Shown here: positions 9,060 to 17,794 of the stretch, piece after piece | How the letters are laid out: every line of letters starts with the position of its first letter | How positions within the stretch are numbered: the stretch's first letter is position 1 | Assembly: GCA_964438995.1 (NCBI GenBank) | Contig: CAYTMQ010000004.1 | Span: 124,001 to 188,000 of the forward strand | Origin: JABMMZ01 sp964438995 | GTDB lineage: Bacteria; Bacteroidota; Bacteroidia; NS11-12g; UBA955 | Reading direction: 5' to 3' | Length of the DNA stretch: 64,000 nucleotides | The notes under the pieces: model-generated | Seen by the model: only the letters and a program-made list of their open reading frames with translations | The model's database searches: none | What the model was told of the DNA's origin: nothing | Made by a program: the position numbers and the translations under genes

Positions 9060-10430
9060 TTAAAAATGTAATTTTATTTCAAATACATTCCAATAATTGT
9101 CTTTGACGAAATAGCTCACTTCTCCTTTATGCACTTTAACAATTGATGAGACTATGGCCAATCCTAAACCACTACCAGGCTTTAATACAGAATTGTTGCC
9201 CCTTGTAAACGACCTAAATATTTTATCTCTCTCAGATTCATCGGGTAGTGGACCGTTGTTTAAAAAGCGAATGATACAATAGTCTTTATTGTTAATGTCT
9301 AGTTCAACTTTTACTTTATGGTCTTCAGAATATAAGTAAGCGTTTTTCAAAAGATTTAGAATAGCAATTTTTAAAATTGATTCATGGCATTTGATCTCAA
9401 TTTGTTCGTCTTCATTGCCTTCATCATCTATCAACAAAAAGCTTGGCTGTAATTCTGGGTATACTTTTCTTACTTCATCAATTGCATCGAAGATAATCTC
9501 ATCCACTCTAACAGATTCCATTTTTAAATTGGAATCTAAATTGTCTATTCTAGATAATAACAATAATGAATTTACTTTTTCTACAAGGTTAGACGCATCA
9601 TTAGAAATGTTTTCCAAATAATTAATTACAGCTTGGCCGAGTCCTGGTATTTCTTTTAGATTCTCTAATTGTGCAATGATTCTGGCTATAGGGGTTCTTA
9701 ATTCATGAGAGGCACTAGATGTAAACTCCTTTTGTCTGTCATACCCCGCCTCTATCCTCTTCATCATTTGATTAAAAGCCTTTGCCATTAAATTTATTTC
9801 ATCATTCTTATTCGTCTCCACTAATCTGATTGTTAATTGGTCTTCAGAAACTCTAGTAATGTTCTTTTGAAACACATCAAGAGGTCGAATTAGATTGCTG
9901 ATTAAAAGAAATACCAAAAACCAGACGATAACAATACTAATACTGCAAACAGTAAGGAGCAAGTATTTCAAATATTCCAATTTTCTATTGCCAAACTTAT
10001 CTTCATCAGAAACGAGAATATAATAATCCTGATTGTTCTTTTTGTAATGAGCGCCATAGACATCATAAATGCCTTGAGATTTAAAAGTTGGTGAAAGTTT
10101 TTTTAGAGCTTTTAATTCATTTAAATCCCATTTAATTACAGCATCATCTACACTGCTATATATAAGATTAAAAGCACTATCAAATATGATGGTTTTTTCG
10201 TTGTAAAGATTGTGAATGGTGTGTTGATCAATCAATTTCAAGAGCTGCATATCCACCTCTTGTACTTCTACGATTAACTTAAGTGTGGTAATGGCTTTTT
10301 CTTCTAGTCTATCAAAAGATTCTTCTTTTCTAAAATCAGCAAAATTGACATAAACGATCACTGAAATCAATCCAAAAAACAGAGAGAAAAACAAACTGAT
10401 GACAAATGCTATTCTGTATTTTAATTTCAT
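9060..10430 (-). CDS. Sensor histidine kinase with HAMP domain (CusS-like role)
   Basis: This 456-residue kinase has membrane helices at about 8-29 and 155-180, with a periplasmic sensor region of about 125 residues between them. HAMP follows at about 181-230, then the phosphoacceptor site SSASHELRTPIARI with His242. The N box (ILNLLKNAYLYS) and G box (GSGLGLAIVSSIV) of the ATP-binding domain are intact. Its ATG overlaps the stop of the response regulator by four bases (ATGA). Placement directly before an RND metal pump suggests that it senses periplasmic metal and switches on the pump, as CusS does. The sensor region has no obvious Cys/His cluster, so the signal is inferred from context only. 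Confidence 0.92.
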   Translation of the reverse strand: MKLKYRIAFVISLFFSLFFGLISVIVYVNFADFRKEESFDRLEEKAITTLKLIVEVQEVDMQLLKLIDQHTIHNLYNEKTIIFDSAFNLIYSSVDDAVIKWDLNELKALKKLSPTFKSQGIYDVYGAHYKKNNQDYYILVSDEDKFGNRKLEYLKYLLLTVCSISIVIVWFLVFLLISNLIRPLDVFQKNITRVSEDQLTIRLVETNKNDEINLMAKAFNQMMKRIEAGYDRQKEFTSSASHELRTPIARIIAQLENLKEIPGLGQAVINYLENISNDASNLVEKVNSLLLLSRIDNLDSNLKMESVRVDEIIFDAIDEVRKVYPELQPSFLLIDDEGNEDEQIEIKCHESILKIAILNLLKNAYLYSEDHKVKVELDINNKDYCIIRFLNNGPLPDESERDKIFRSFTRGNNSVLKPGSGLGLAIVSSIVKVHKGEVSYFVKDNYWNVFEIKLHF

Positions 10431-11107
10431 TCTTCTTTCAGATAATACCCGTAGCCTGGTTTGGTATGAATCAATTTTACATCAGCGCCTTTGTCTATTT
10501 TACGTCTTAAGAAATTGATGTATACTTCTATGGTGTTATTGGTGTTTTCGATGTTATAATCCCATATCTGATCGGCAATTGCATTTTTAGACATGACTCT
10601 ACCTTTCGCTTTAGCCAAAATTAAAAGCAGTTTGTACTCTTTTGGTGACAAATTTACTTCTTGACCATTTCTAGTGACAACCGAATTGGAAACATTAATA
10701 ACCAAATCGTTTACAACTATTTCATCGTCAACTTCTACGGGAGTTTGGTCCATTCTTTTAGTGAGCGCCTTGATTCTAACCAGCAATTCAACTAAGTGAA
10801 ATGGTTTAACCAAATAATCATCTGCACCAGAATTATAGGCAGCTACTTTATCTTCAATTTCACCAAATGCCGTCAGCATGATGATTGGTAAATTTCTATC
10901 TGTTTCACGAATTTGTTTACAAACTTCAATACCATTTAGTCCAGGTACATTGATGTCTAGTACTACTACATCATACGATTTTAGATTAAGTTGCTTAAAG
11001 AACAAAGAACCATCGTATACCGTGTCGCATTCAAATCCTTTAGAGTCAAGAAACTGTTTAACTTCCTTAGAAAGTACAAAGTCGTCTTCGAGCAAAAGTA
11101 TATTCAT
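10427..11107 (-). CDS. OmpR/PhoB-family response regulator
   Basis: The 226-residue protein has a receiver domain with acidic residues Asp8 and Asp9, the phosphoacceptor Asp51 (VVVLDINVPG) and the conserved lysine in DYLVKPFH. A winged-helix DNA-binding domain covers about 125-223. It is the first gene of the run regulator, kinase, TolC-like, adaptor, pump, all on the minus strand with overlaps or short gaps. The likely target is its own promoter, giving feedback control of metal efflux. Confidence 0.93.
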   Translation of the reverse strand: MNILLLEDDFVLSKEVKQFLDSKGFECDTVYDGSLFFKQLNLKSYDVVVLDINVPGLNGIEVCKQIRETDRNLPIIMLTAFGEIEDKVAAYNSGADDYLVKPFHLVELLVRIKALTKRMDQTPVEVDDEIVVNDLVINVSNSVVTRNGQEVNLSPKEYKLLLILAKAKGRVMSKNAIADQIWDYNIENTNNTIEVYINFLRRKIDKGADVKLIHTKPGYGYYLKEE

Positions 11108-11116
11108 CTAAGAGTA

Positions 11117-11124
11117 CAAAAATA
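11117..11124 (-). promoter_or_regulatory. TAnnTTTG promoter of the regulator/efflux operon
   Basis: The minus strand reads TATTTTTG, ending nine bases before the ATG at 11107. A TTTG lies 21 bases further upstream (plus-strand CAAA at 11146-11149), a reasonable -33 element. It overlaps the T-run of the terminator of the preceding gene. Confidence 0.55.
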
Positions 11125-11146
11125 GGGATACAATTAAGAAAAGGGC

Positions 11147-11176
11147 AAAAAAAAGCCTCAATTGCTTGAGGCTTTT
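11147..11176 (-). terminator. Terminator of the lipoprotein gene 11194-12087
   Basis: A nine-base perfect stem (11153-11161 with 11166-11174, AAGCCTCAA / TTGAGGCTT) closes a four-base loop. On the minus strand it is followed by a run of T. Confidence 0.85.
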
Positions 11177-11193
11177 AAATATTTTAGTTCAAA

Positions 11194-12087
11194 TTAGTTT
11201 TGAACGTAGTGGAATTCGTAGTAGTCATTTTCTGAACCAGCATCGTCCATTACATCATCGATAGCGATTAAGAAGTAATATGTAGCACTATTTCTAGTTG
11301 TTTTAGCGATGATCAATTTGTTGATGTCTACATTGTTGATAGTAGTGCTCTTACCTGAAGTAGCATTCCATGCAGCAACGATATCAGCTTCTGATTGGAA
11401 TTGAGAGAACACTTTGTTGTTCAATTTTCCATCAGCACCAGAGATAACGAACTCAGTACCGTTTTGAGATTTCCAAGTTTTGCTTAAAGCAGTGTTAACT
11501 GAACCGTCAACAATATCTCTTAAACCAAGATTGGTTGTACCAGATGCAGTAATTGCTTCACCAGCTAATAAATCGAATGCGCTGAAATTATCAACAGCTT
11601 TCAAGCTATACACTCTGTGGCCAGTACCTCTGTCAGACAATGGGCCAAAAGCTTGAATGGTGATTTTAGCAGTTGAAGTTGTAGCATTTTTATCAGTAGC
11701 ATAGATGGTGAATACATAAGTACCTTTATCTGCAGGTAATTTGAATAAGTATTCTCTATAGCAATTTGTTACACTACCGCTCATTGTAGAATCTGTACCT
11801 ACTAATTGTTCAGCCTGATTGTTGTATTTAACAGTCATTTTTGTGCTTTTCAAGTTAGCTTCAGTAGAAGTGATTTTAGAACCAATTTTAATTTCAGTTC
11901 CAATTAGAATACTACCATCAGCAAAAGTGAATCCACTAAATGTACCTGTGTTTGTTTGAAATTCGATTGATGGACCTTTTGGACCAGTATTGGTTCCACC
12001 ACCACCACCACCAGTACCATCATCACAACCAACCATTACTGCAGCAGCAGCGAAAGCAAATAAGCTTGAATAAATTAATTTTTTCAT
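11194..12087 (-). CDS. Bacteroidota lipoprotein of unknown function
   Basis: The 297-residue product has a clear lipoprotein signal ending VMVGC at Cys21. It is followed by DDG, which resembles the acidic lipoprotein export signal used in Bacteroidota to send lipoproteins to the cell surface. A run of six glycines at about 25-30 acts as a flexible tether. The rest looks like all-beta sandwich domains, with a Ser/Thr-rich Ig-like part to about 145 and a second part with a C-terminal DYYEFHYVQN. I recognise no enzyme motif. It has its own promoter and terminator, so it is a single-gene unit. The role is unknown; surface adhesion or binding is possible. Confidence 0.75.
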   Translation of the reverse strand: MKKLIYSSLFAFAAAAVMVGCDDGTGGGGGGTNTGPKGPSIEFQTNTGTFSGFTFADGSILIGTEIKIGSKITSTEANLKSTKMTVKYNNQAEQLVGTDSTMSGSVTNCYREYLFKLPADKGTYVFTIYATDKNATTSTAKITIQAFGPLSDRGTGHRVYSLKAVDNFSAFDLLAGEAITASGTTNLGLRDIVDGSVNTALSKTWKSQNGTEFVISGADGKLNNKVFSQFQSEADIVAAWNATSGKSTTINNVDINKLIIAKTTRNSATYYFLIAIDDVMDDAGSENDYYEFHYVQN

Positions 12088-12119
12088 AAATTACTAAAAT
12101 TTTAACGATTTTATATATG

Positions 12120-12127
12120 CAAACATA
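12120..12127 (-). promoter_or_regulatory. TAnnTTTG promoter element of the lipoprotein gene
   Basis: The minus strand reads TATGTTTG, an exact -7 match 32 bases before the ATG at 12087. Confidence 0.5.
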
Positions 12128-12187
12128 CATTTTATCGACCACATAAAAAATAAATTTTTTCGAATTAAAATCACTTTATTTGTCCAT

Positions 12188-13606
12188 ATGAATCAAACAC
12201 AAAAAATCAATTCTACCTTTTTTGTTATTGTAACTGTTTTCTTTTTTTGGGGGTTTGTTGCCGCAAGTAACGGTATATTAATCCCTTTGTTTAAGGCAAA
12301 GTTCAACCTCACTCAGTTCCAATCGCAATGGGTCGACTCAGCTTTTTACCTCGCTTATGCCGTTGGTTCTATCATCTATTTTATTTATTCTACTAAAAAA
12401 GGTGACCCGTTAAACAAAATAGGATATAAAAAAGGCTTGGTGCTTGGTTTGGTCATCTCTTCAATTGGTGCATTGTTGTTCATTCCGGCAGCGGACAACA
12501 ATTCATATGCCCTCCTACTTTTGGCATTATTTACTATTGGATTAGGGTTTGCACTTCAACAAATAGTAGCCAATCCTTTTGTAGCGAATTTTGGCGATAA
12601 AGCAACAGGAGCCCACAGATTAAGCTTGGCAGGCGGCATCAACTCTTTTGGAACAACCATCGGTCCCGTTCTTCTTTCAATTGCTCTGTTTGGTTCAATT
12701 GAAAAACCAAAACCAGAGGAGATGGGCATAGATTCTGTTAAATTGCCAGCGATGATTTTATTCGGACTCTTTATTTTGTGTGCCATCATCATTCAAATTA
12801 GCAAATTACCTCAAGTTTCTAGCAATGATACACATACCGATGATTTTAAGTTAAGCGAACATCCTAATTTGATTTTAGGTATGATTGGTATCTTTTTATA
12901 TGTTGGAGTAGAAGTAAGCATACAAAGTAATATGGGTGCTTTATTAGAAATGTCTGAAATAAAAGGCATTGATCACACCAAAATTGCGCCTTATATCTCT
13001 TTGTATTGGGGAAGTTTGATGATTGGCAGATGGACTGGTGCAATTACTGTATTCAATCTCAATAAGACCAAAAAACTATTGGCAACAGTGATTGTGCCTT
13101 TGATAGCATTCGCGGTAGTTTACGTCATCAATTTACAACATGGATATGATGTATCTGATTTTATCACTTATTTGCCTTTTGTATTTTTAGCCATATTCTT
13201 ATTTATCATTTCTGGTGACAATGCTTCAAAAACCTTGTTGTATTTGGCTAGCGCTGCCACCATATTAATGATCATTGGATTGATGAGCAGTGGAACAATG
13301 GCATTGTTGTCTTTTACCAGTGGAGGATTGTTTTGTTCAGTAATGTGGCCATGTATATTCTCATTGTCAATTGGCAATTTGGGTAAATACACCAATCAGG
13401 GTTCATCGTTGTTGATTATGATGATACTTGGAGGTGCTGTTATTCCTCCATTGCAAGGATGGATAGCCGACCAAAGCAATGCGCATACTTCGTATATCGT
13501 TACTGTTTTCTGTTTTGCTTATTTGGCTTGGTTTGCATTTAAAATTGGGCAATCAAAAACTGGCGACCCTAATATTGTCGATTCAGATGAAGTGATTACC
13601 CATTAA
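12188..13606 (+). CDS. FHS-family sugar/H+ permease (fucose/glucose-galactose type MFS)
   Basis: This 472-residue protein has about 12 membrane helices. Its N-terminal motif FFFWGFVAASNGILIPLFK and the stretch QQIVANPFVANFG are typical of the FHS branch of the major facilitator family (FucP, GluP). These import sugars such as L-fucose, glucose or galactose with protons. No sugar-catabolic gene lies next to it, so the substrate is open. A near match to the -7 element (TTTATTTG) ends five bases before the ATG. The last 11 bases overlap the converging DUF1653 gene. Confidence 0.88.
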   Translation: MNQTQKINSTFFVIVTVFFFWGFVAASNGILIPLFKAKFNLTQFQSQWVDSAFYLAYAVGSIIYFIYSTKKGDPLNKIGYKKGLVLGLVISSIGALLFIPAADNNSYALLLLALFTIGLGFALQQIVANPFVANFGDKATGAHRLSLAGGINSFGTTIGPVLLSIALFGSIEKPKPEEMGIDSVKLPAMILFGLFILCAIIIQISKLPQVSSNDTHTDDFKLSEHPNLILGMIGIFLYVGVEVSIQSNMGALLEMSEIKGIDHTKIAPYISLYWGSLMIGRWTGAITVFNLNKTKKLLATVIVPLIAFAVVYVINLQHGYDVSDFITYLPFVFLAIFLFIISGDNASKTLLYLASAATILMIIGLMSSGTMALLSFTSGGLFCSVMWPCIFSLSIGNLGKYTNQGSSLLIMMILGGAVIPPLQGWIADQSNAHTSYIVTVFCFAYLAWFAFKIGQSKTGDPNIVDSDEVITH

Positions 13607-13811
13607 CTTTCTTAAAGCGTTTAACAATTTCGCCGTCTACAGTGATGTCTTCTAAAAACATTTTTAGAGGTCTAACCCATAATCCGAATTCACCATATTG
13701 TTGCTTATAAACCACTAGTTCTTCTAGAGTCTCAGAATGTTTGGCTATGCCTATCACTTCATAAAATTGACCTTTATAATGTTGATATCTGCCTAATTCA
13801 ATATTTGTCAT
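13596..13811 (-). CDS. DUF1653 domain protein
   Basis: This small protein of 71 residues matches the DUF1653 family through LGRYQHYKGQFYEVIGIAKH and the end LWVRPLKMF. It is a single beta-rich domain with no signal peptide, so it is probably cytoplasmic. Its function is not known. It converges on the permease gene with an 11-base overlap and has its own promoter element. Confidence 0.8.
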   Translation of the reverse strand: MTNIELGRYQHYKGQFYEVIGIAKHSETLEELVVYKQQYGEFGLWVRPLKMFLEDITVDGEIVKRFKKVNG

Positions 13812-13826
13812 TTACTTTTTTTCTTG

Positions 13827-13834
13827 CAAATGTA
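13827..13834 (-). promoter_or_regulatory. TAnnTTTG promoter element of the DUF1653 gene
   Basis: The minus strand reads TACATTTG, an exact -7 match ending 15 bases before the ATG at 13811. Confidence 0.5.
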
Positions 13835-13870
13835 TGAAGCATTTTAAAGATTCTAATTGTCTAAAAAAAT

Positions 13871-15982
13871 ATGAGAGTTCTATTATTACTATTTAGCCTT
13901 GTTATTTGTTTCGAAATGGATGCCCAAATGACATCTTTTGAAGGACGTGTTTCTAACTCAAATGCCAACAACAAATTTGACTTCAAGTTGGTATTCATTC
14001 AAAATCAAAAACGCATAGACAGCACTGTAACTGGCGTTGCTGGATTTTACAAAAAGAATTTACCTTCTGGTATATACTCCATCGAAATCAGTCAAGCTGG
14101 TTTTTTACCCACAGTAATCAAAGACATTGACATCAAAAACACCTTGAGTTTGATGAATGTGAATCTCAAACTTCAGTATGTTCCAATCACACGCCCTAAC
14201 ACTTACCAAAGAACTGGCGATAGGGTTTATAGGACACGCGATACTGTAAAAAGAGTAGAATATGTAGACTCATTGGGAAGACCAATTAAATATTTTGCTG
14301 GCGTTTCGATTGTTGGAAAAGAAACCACATCTAAACTTTCAAAAAGTTCTACTAGCACATATAGTTCAAGTATGTCAAAATCTTCCAAATCCAAACGCAG
14401 TAAAAAACACAGAGCCAAATACAAGGCTAAAAAAGTCAGAAAATTGAAGGGTACAAAAGCTTTCGCTTCTGCTGAAAAGTCAGATGCTGTAACTACAACA
14501 CCCAAAACAAAAGAGGTTTCTAAAATTGTGATGATACCTAGTATATCAACTGATGAATCGGTGATATACAAAGATGTTAGTGATGTGGCAACAGCTCCTG
14601 TAAACGCTGGACTCGTAACTGCTGGTCACTGGCGCGACTTAGACCATTGGAAAGATTGGGATAAAACCAACAAAGACCCGAACATTTTGATGCATCAAAA
14701 CACTTGGCAAATGTATCCAAACGATATATTGGAATTGAAATTCAAAGCCAAGGATGAAAAACCATTGTCATTTACAAAAGTAGAATTGTATAACAAAAGA
14801 GATTCTTTGGTTTGGGAAACCTATACAGATGTAGAAGGAAGAGCCTATTTATGGCCTTATGTATTTGAAAAAAGAGTTATTGAAAAAGATTGTTACATCA
14901 AAGTAGGAGAAGGTAAAACGATGCAAAAATTCAAACAATTAGATAAATACTACAACTCATTTTCAAGCATATCAACAGAACTGACTTCTCCCAAACAAGA
15001 GCGATTGGAGTTAGGTTTTATGGTAGATGCAACTGGTAGTATGGGAGACGAAATACGTTTTCTTCAAAATGAACTGATTGATGTTATTAGTAGAGTTAAA
15101 AAAGACCGTCCATGCATTGACATTTATACTGGCTCTGTTTTTTACAAAGACCATGGAGACGATTATATCACATCGGTTCTCCCACTTGGTTCAAATCCTG
15201 CTAATACAATTAATTTTATTAGCACAAAATCTGCAGGTGGTGGAGGAGATTTTCCAGAAGCGGTTGACATCGGATTACAAGCCTCTATAAAAGAATTGGG
15301 ATGGTCGAGTTCTCCATGTACTAAGATACTGTTTGTTTTGTTGGATGCACCTCCTCATCAAAGTGTAGAGAATATTAAAATGATGCAACAATACACCAAA
15401 GAAGCAGCGAAATTGGGTATCAGAATAGTTCCAATAGCCGCGAGTGGTATTGATAAAAAGACAGAATTTTTATTGAAGTATATGTCCATCATTACCAATG
15501 GTGAATATTTGTACATCACAGATGACAGCAAAATTGGTCACGCTCATCTATTGCCAACTGGTGGAAGAAGTGAGGTAGACAAATTGAATGATATTATGGT
15601 GAATCTTATCAAATCATATTCAAAATCTGACTGTGATCCTCAACAAGAACAACATCTTAAAATCACCATTAAAGATAGTATGTCTAATGTTAAACAATTG
15701 GACAGCATCGCTCAACAACAACAAAAAGAGCTGGTTGTTGGCAACAATTGGGATTTCAAATACTACCCAAATCCGGCCAACAACTATGTGTTTATAAAGT
15801 GGACTGGGGATGTTATTGATTTAACCATTACCAATGCCAACGGTCAGACTGTAATGAGTCATGATGTTAAAAACGCAAGAGAATTAACACTTGATTTGAG
15901 TTCTTTTAGCAGTGGTATTTATTTTATAACCATGAGAAATCAAACTGAAACTGCCAGTGGCAGATTGGTTGTGATACATTGA
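13871..15982 (+). CDS. von Willebrand A domain protein with T9SS type A sorting domain
   Basis: The 703-residue product has a signal peptide (about 1-18, ending MDAQ) and a carboxypeptidase-regulatory-like beta sandwich at about 20-100. Next comes a Ser-rich then Lys/Arg-rich segment at about 150-200, a middle region, and a vWA domain at about 380-580 whose metal site reads DATGSMGDE near residue 386. From about 626 a type IX sorting domain follows (YYPNPANNYVFIKW, then FSSGIYFITM). The protein should cross the outer membrane by T9SS and be attached to the cell surface. vWA domains bind proteins or matrix, so adhesion is a fair guess. Its stop codon directly abuts the stop of argS with no base between. 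Confidence 0.88.
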   Translation: MRVLLLLFSLVICFEMDAQMTSFEGRVSNSNANNKFDFKLVFIQNQKRIDSTVTGVAGFYKKNLPSGIYSIEISQAGFLPTVIKDIDIKNTLSLMNVNLKLQYVPITRPNTYQRTGDRVYRTRDTVKRVEYVDSLGRPIKYFAGVSIVGKETTSKLSKSSTSTYSSSMSKSSKSKRSKKHRAKYKAKKVRKLKGTKAFASAEKSDAVTTTPKTKEVSKIVMIPSISTDESVIYKDVSDVATAPVNAGLVTAGHWRDLDHWKDWDKTNKDPNILMHQNTWQMYPNDILELKFKAKDEKPLSFTKVELYNKRDSLVWETYTDVEGRAYLWPYVFEKRVIEKDCYIKVGEGKTMQKFKQLDKYYNSFSSISTELTSPKQERLELGFMVDATGSMGDEIRFLQNELIDVISRVKKDRPCIDIYTGSVFYKDHGDDYITSVLPLGSNPANTINFISTKSAGGGGDFPEAVDIGLQASIKELGWSSSPCTKILFVLLDAPPHQSVENIKMMQQYTKEAAKLGIRIVPIAASGIDKKTEFLLKYMSIITNGEYLYITDDSKIGHAHLLPTGGRSEVDKLNDIMVNLIKSYSKSDCDPQQEQHLKITIKDSMSNVKQLDSIAQQQQKELVVGNNWDFKYYPNPANNYVFIKWTGDVIDLTITNANGQTVMSHDVKNARELTLDLSSFSSGIYFITMRNQTETASGRLVVIH

Positions 15983-17749
15983 TTACATGCGCTCAGGACA
16001 GTTGATGCCCAACATAGACAACAAATGTTTGATGGTATCTGATGTTAACATTGACAAACGCAAGCGGAATCTTCTTTTGTTGACATCACTTTCTCTGAGA
16101 ATAGACACATCGTTGTAAACTTTATTGAAGGCCTTGGCCAATGACAAAGCGTATGCTATGATAATCGCTGGACTATAAGCAGAGGCAGCTTTAAGCACCT
16201 CTGTTTCATAGTCGACTAAAGTTTTAATAAGATTGATTTCAGACTCGTGAGCATCTGTAATATCAAAAGAAGCATTGATATCTTCTTCATTCGCTGCTCT
16301 TAATACACTTCTAATTCGGGCGTAAGTATATTGTACAAAAGGACCGGTATCGCCTTGTAAATCGATTGATTCTTCAGGATTAAAGAGCATTCTTTTTTGA
16401 GGGTCTACCTTCAACAAGAAAAATTTTAATGCACCTAAACCAAGGGTTTTATACAACTCATTTTTTTCTTCATTGCTTAAACCATCTGATTTACCAAGCT
16501 CTTCTGTTTTTTCTTTTGCAGCCGCAATCATATCTGACATCAAATCGTCAGCATCTACTACAGTGCCTTCTCTGCTTTTCATTTTTCCAGATGGCAAATC
16601 CACCATGCCATAACTCAGATGAAACAAGCCATCGGCCCATTTTTTACCCAGTTTTTTAAGAATCAAAAACAAGACCTTGAAGTGGTAATCTTGTTCGTTA
16701 CCTACCACATAAATGGACTTTTCGCAACTGTATTCATCGTACTTTAATTGAGCAGTACCAATATCTTGAGTGATGTATACTGAAGTGCCATCGCCTCTTA
16801 ACACCAACTTTTCATCTAAGCCTTCATCGGTTAAATTGATCCAAACACTGTTGTCAGGTTTTTTGTAAAAAACACCTTTGGCCAAACCTTCATCAATAAT
16901 GTCTTTACCAAGCACATAGGTATTGCTTTCGTAGTACATTTTATCAAAGGCAACACCTAAGTTTTTATACGTCACATCAAATCCTGCATATACCCACGAA
17001 TTCATGGTTTTCCATAAATCCATGACTTCTGTATCTCCCGCCTCCCATTGTCTCAACATCTCTTGGGCTTCTATCATCAATGGTGCTTCTTTTTCAGCTT
17101 TTTCTTTGTCTACACCTTGAGCAACCAAATCATTTATTTGCTCCTTATAGTGTTTATCAAATTCTACATAGTACTTCCCTACTAAATGATCTCCTTTTAA
17201 ACCACTTGATTCTGGAGTTTCACCATGACCAAATTTTTTCCAAGCCAACATACTTTTGCAGATGTGAATACCTCTATCATTGATCAAGTTTGCTTTGATA
17301 ACATTGTAGCCAGAGGTTTCTAAAATCTGAGACACACTATAGCCTAAAAGATTGTTTCTAACGTGACCGAGGTGCAATGGTTTATTGGTATTAGGCGATG
17401 AATATTCTACCATCACCTTACCTTTGTTTTTTTGGTGAATTTGCAATTGATGAGCTGCAAATCTTTCTATCCAGTAAGATTGACTAATTTCAAGATTTAA
17501 AAACCCTTTTACGACATTAAAACCATCAATTTGTTCTATGTCGTTTTTGAGAAACTCACCAATTTCTGCAGCAGTTTCTTCAGGTTTCTTTTTTGAGAAC
17601 CTGACAACTGGAAAACACACATACGTGAAATCTCCTTTAAAATCGGCGTTTGTGACTTCTAATTTAATAGCGTCAACACCCATTTTTTCACCATAAAGAG
17701 AGTTGATTGCTTTGACAATACCTTCTTTAATATACGTCTCCAGTTGCAT
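15983..17749 (-). CDS. argS: Arginyl-tRNA synthetase
   Basis: This 588-residue enzyme charges tRNA-Arg. It has the N-terminal Add1-type domain, the class I HIGH motif as HLGH at 126-129 in the context SSPNTNKPLHLGHVRNN, and a KMSKS-like site GKMKSREGTVV near 388. A C-terminal DALR anticodon-binding domain ends in CPERM, the usual end of ArgS (…RM). The length is normal. The gene stands alone, with a TAnnTTTG element only four bases before its ATG. Confidence 0.97.
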   Translation of the reverse strand: MQLETYIKEGIVKAINSLYGEKMGVDAIKLEVTNADFKGDFTYVCFPVVRFSKKKPEETAAEIGEFLKNDIEQIDGFNVVKGFLNLEISQSYWIERFAAHQLQIHQKNKGKVMVEYSSPNTNKPLHLGHVRNNLLGYSVSQILETSGYNVIKANLINDRGIHICKSMLAWKKFGHGETPESSGLKGDHLVGKYYVEFDKHYKEQINDLVAQGVDKEKAEKEAPLMIEAQEMLRQWEAGDTEVMDLWKTMNSWVYAGFDVTYKNLGVAFDKMYYESNTYVLGKDIIDEGLAKGVFYKKPDNSVWINLTDEGLDEKLVLRGDGTSVYITQDIGTAQLKYDEYSCEKSIYVVGNEQDYHFKVLFLILKKLGKKWADGLFHLSYGMVDLPSGKMKSREGTVVDADDLMSDMIAAAKEKTEELGKSDGLSNEEKNELYKTLGLGALKFFLLKVDPQKRMLFNPEESIDLQGDTGPFVQYTYARIRSVLRAANEEDINASFDITDAHESEINLIKTLVDYETEVLKAASAYSPAIIIAYALSLAKAFNKVYNDVSILRESDVNKRRFRLRLSMLTSDTIKHLLSMLGINCPERM

Positions 17750-17753
17750 GGCG

Positions 17754-17761
17754 CAAAGATA
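17754..17761 (-). promoter_or_regulatory. TAnnTTTG element four bases before argS
   Basis: The minus strand reads TATCTTTG, ending four bases before the ATG at 17749. With the usual spacing to the transcript start, the mRNA would begin at or next to the start codon. Confidence 0.6.
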
Positions 17762-17794
17762 TTTAATTGCTGCAATTGAAAAAATCTAAATTAA

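Noticed and set aside
14227..14571. Minus-strand frame of 114 codons inside the vWA gene
   Set aside because: It lies opposite the low-complexity Ser/Lys band and has no start context or family match.
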